Assembly (NCBI RefSeq): GCF_019400985.1
Contig: NZ_WTFF01000008.1
Coordinates: 1-62,260 of the forward strand
Length of the DNA: 62,260 nucleotides
Reading direction: 5' to 3'
Origin: Streptomyces bambusae
GTDB taxonomy: Bacteria; Actinomycetota; Actinomycetes; Streptomycetales; Streptomycetaceae
In this document: positions 60,238 through 62,260 of the stretch, piece after piece
Layout: each line of letters starts with the position of its first letter
How positions within the stretch are numbered: position 1 is the stretch's first letter
The notes under the pieces: generated by a model
Seen by the model: only the letters and a program-made list of their open reading frames with translations
Told to the model about the DNA's origin: nothing
Database searches by the model: none
Position numbers and translations under genes: made by a program

Positions 60238-61692
60238 GTGGCGGATCACACGGTGGCGGCCGACGCGGCCCACGGCGACGCCAGGCCCGGCAGCCTGGTC
60301 GACACGGTGCGGGCACTCGCCGAAGGCCGCGTGACGTCACGGGAGTTGACCGAACGCGCCCTGGAGCGGATCGCAGCCGCGCAGCCGGTGCTCAACGCCT
60401 TCCGGATCGTCCGGGCCGAGGCCGCGCTGGCCGAGGCGGACGCGGCCGACCGACGGCTCGCCGCCGGCGAGCGGCTGCCGCTGCTGGGCGTACCGCTCGC
60501 GGTCAAGGACGACATGGACGTGGCCGGGCTGCCCACCGCCTTCGGCTGCCCGGGGGACTTCCCGCCGAAGATCGCCGACAGCGAGGCCGTACGCCGGCTG
60601 CGGGCGGCGGGCGCGGTGATCGTGGGCAAGACCCAGACACCGGAGCTCGGCCAGTGGCCGTTCACGGAGGGGCCGGCCTTCGGCGACACCCGCAACCCGT
60701 GGGACCCCGACCGCACGCCCGGCGGCTCCTCGGGCGGTTCGGCCGCGGCCGTGGCGGCCGGGCTGGTGCCGGCCGCGCTCGGCTCGGACGGCGCCGGCTC
60801 CGTCCGCATCCCCGCCGCGTGGACCCACCTCGTCGGCATCAAGCCCCAGCGCGGGCGCATCTCCACCTGGCCGGAGCCGGAGTCCTTCCGCGGCCTGACG
60901 GTCAACGGCGTGCTGGCCCGTACGGTCGCCGACGCGGCGCTGCTGCTGGACGCGGCGAGCGGACCGCACCCCGGCGACCTGCACCGGCCCGCGCCCGTCG
61001 ACGCGGTCGCGGCCTCCCGCCGCACCCCGCGCCGGCTGCGGATCGCCCTGTCCTTCGGCATGGCGTTCACCGCCACGGCCAAGTCCCTGGACCCCGTGGT
61101 CCGTTCGGCCGTCGAGCGGCTGGCGGGCCGGCTGGAGGAGCTGGGGCACGAGGTGGTGCCCGAGGACCCGCGGTACGGGCAGATCGGCCTGACCTTCCTC
61201 CCCCGGGCGACCCGGGGCGTGCTGGACTGGCGCGCGCGGGTGCCCGATCCGGCGCTGCTGGACCCCCGTACGCACGAGGCGATGCGGACCGGGCGGCTGC
61301 TGGGCGGACTGCCGCTGAGGGTCGCCCGGCGGGCCGAGGCGCTGCTCCAGCACCGGATCGGCGAGATCTTCGGCCGGTTCGACGTGGTGCTCACCCCGAC
61401 AACGGCGACTCCGCCGATGCGCGTGGGCCAGCTGGCGGGGCTCGGCGCCCTGGACACCGACCGGGCGATGATCGCCGCCTGCCCGTACGCGTGGACGTGG
61501 AACATCCTGGGCTGGCCCGGGGTGAACGTGCCGGCCGGCTTCACCCCGGACGGCCTGCCCCTGGGCGCCCAGCTCCTCGGCCCGGCCGACTCCGAGCCCC
61601 TCCTTATCGCGCTGGCGGCGCAGCTGGAGTCCGTCGAGGCCTGGTCCGCACACTGGCCTCCCCTCGCGGCGGCCCCGGAACCCGCCGCCTGA
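60238..61692 (+). CDS. Amidase (amidase-signature family)
   Basis: This is a 484-residue protein from GTG 60238 after GGGGGAGG. Catalytic Lys in PLAVKDDMDVAG, signature GGSSGGSAAAVAAGLVPAAL with the Ser-cisSer pair, and GSDGAGSVRIPAAW for the catalytic Ser. All three residues are present. Length is normal. The family hydrolyses amides (RNA-linked Glu, indoleacetamide, peptides), and specificity cannot be assigned. No partner GatB/GatC gene is near. Confidence 0.9.
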   Translation: MADHTVAADAAHGDARPGSLVDTVRALAEGRVTSRELTERALERIAAAQPVLNAFRIVRAEAALAEADAADRRLAAGERLPLLGVPLAVKDDMDVAGLPTAFGCPGDFPPKIADSEAVRRLRAAGAVIVGKTQTPELGQWPFTEGPAFGDTRNPWDPDRTPGGSSGGSAAAVAAGLVPAALGSDGAGSVRIPAAWTHLVGIKPQRGRISTWPEPESFRGLTVNGVLARTVADAALLLDAASGPHPGDLHRPAPVDAVAASRRTPRRLRIALSFGMAFTATAKSLDPVVRSAVERLAGRLEELGHEVVPEDPRYGQIGLTFLPRATRGVLDWRARVPDPALLDPRTHEAMRTGRLLGGLPLRVARRAEALLQHRIGEIFGRFDVVLTPTTATPPMRVGQLAGLGALDTDRAMIAACPYAWTWNILGWPGVNVPAGFTPDGLPLGAQLLGPADSEPLLIALAAQLESVEAWSAHWPPLAAAPEPAA

Positions 61693-61812
61693 CGCCCGTC
61701 CCCGACGGCCCTGGGGACGGCGCCGGGCGGGCGTGTCGGCCCGGGGCGCGGGTCGTGGCGAAGGCCCACTCCCCGCACCCCTTCTACCTGGCCGCAACCG
61801 GGCATCGGACCG

Positions 61813-62236
61813 TCAGGCCATCAGGTCCAAGGCCGCCCGGAAGTCGGCCAGGGCCTGCGGGTAGCGGTTCGCGGCCGCCAGGAACCCCGCGCGGTCCGTC
61901 AGTGCGTGGGCGAGCGGGCCGGCGCCCGCCGCCCGGCCGAGTACGACTCCCCGGTCGAACAGCGCCTCGAGGGAGCGCAGGGCTTCGTGGCTCCACCACG
62001 TTCCCGCTTGCACCGCCCGCAGGACCTCGCCGCGGTGCTCGGCGTACGCCCCCGCGGCCGCGGCTCCAGCAGCACCCGTACCCGTACCCGCACCGGAACC
62101 GGCACCGGCCGCGTCGGCGTACGACAGCCGCAGCAGAACCCCCCACCACTCGTGCGTCGCGCTCCCGGTGCCGGGCCCGCCGCGCTCGGCGAGCGCGGAC
62201 AGCAGCTCGCCCGCCTCCCGCCGGGCGGCCCCGGCC
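61813..62236 (-). CDS. Hypothetical protein, 5' end cut off
   Basis: Only the C-terminal 140 residues are real: the text RAGAARREAGELLSALAERG, then THEWWGVLLRLSYADAAGAG, then low-complexity Gly/Ala, then AEHRGEVLRAVQAGTWWSHEAL and AANRYPQALADFRAALDLMA. Helix pairs at the end look TPR-like. A start in the last codons (MCIGD) would be adapter-derived. Function unknown. Confidence 0.6.
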
Positions 62237-62260
62237 CTGTCTCCTATACACAACCCCGAG
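62237..62260. other. Residual Nextera adapter at contig end
   Basis: The last 24 bases match 21 of 24 positions of the reverse-complement Nextera adapter (start CTGTCTCTTATACACATCT), with mismatches at bases 8, 17 and 19. Together with bases 1-22 they show that both contig ends are library-derived. Confidence 0.9.

Overview
This is one assembled contig from a Streptomyces-like actinomycete. The sequence is very GC-rich, with strong G/C in third codon positions, many GTG starts and many ATGA/GTGA stop-start overlaps. It also carries families typical of streptomycetes: ALF-repeat and DUF6230/DUF6114 proteins, an I36 peptidase inhibitor, PucR and LacI regulators and an Ser/Thr kinase. Both ends carry degenerate Illumina/Nextera adapter sequence (1-22 and 62237-62260), so the window is probably a whole contig and the two end genes are cut by assembly, not by biology.

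Layout. 1-4 kb: secreted proteins (ALF-repeat protein, frameshifted trypsin-like/propeller protein, small secreted protein) and a decayed spacer. 4.0-13.1 kb: a leftward operon of a YqiJ-like OB-fold membrane protein, a YqiK-type flotillin and a giant AAA ATPase, divergent from a PucR-type regulator. 13.1-16.2 kb: an IS110 fragment, a repeat-protein fragment, an I36 inhibitor and an unusual gene joining most of a terpene cyclase to an HhH-GPD DNA-glycosylase end. 16.1-30.1 kb: a long, largely translationally coupled rightward operon (ABC transporter, 5'-3' exonuclease, MFS pump, triple-Nudix protein, PCMT-type methyltransferase, GFA protein, methyltransferase, Nudix-kinase fusion, GNAT, Nudix, VanX-like dipeptidase, methyltransferase-Nudix-PCMT fusion). 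Its 3' end is a chain of pseudogenes (P-loop kinase, HemC-like, APH-like). 31.2-35.1 kb: PIG-L deacetylase, two more Nudix proteins, a TmrB-like kinase and transposase debris.

35.1-43.4 kb is a nest of insertions in one DUF5655-type gene. An IS5-family fragment removes its 3' end. A 6.6-kb Tn554-like element (36615-43215) with 23-bp inverted ends and a 6-bp direct repeat splits it. That element carries tnpA (frameshifted), tnpB, a tnpC-like DUF6262 gene, and as cargo a haloalkane-dehalogenase-like hydrolase with a divergent TetR regulator and twin palindromic operators.

43.8-62.2 kb is ordinary chromosomal content: pirin, TPR protein, RlmG-like methyltransferase, MerR, the DUF6230/DUF6114 group, metallophosphoesterase, Ser/Thr kinase, flavin disulfide reductase, thioredoxin, aldehyde dehydrogenase, PcaF-like thiolase, LacI regulator, alpha/beta hydrolase and amidase.

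The best candidates for new biology are the Nudix-rich coupled operon with its multidomain fusions, the flotillin/OB-fold/AAA-ATPase operon, the terpene-cyclase/DNA-glycosylase fusion, and the Tn554-like element with dehalogenase cargo. No tRNA, rRNA or CRISPR array was seen.
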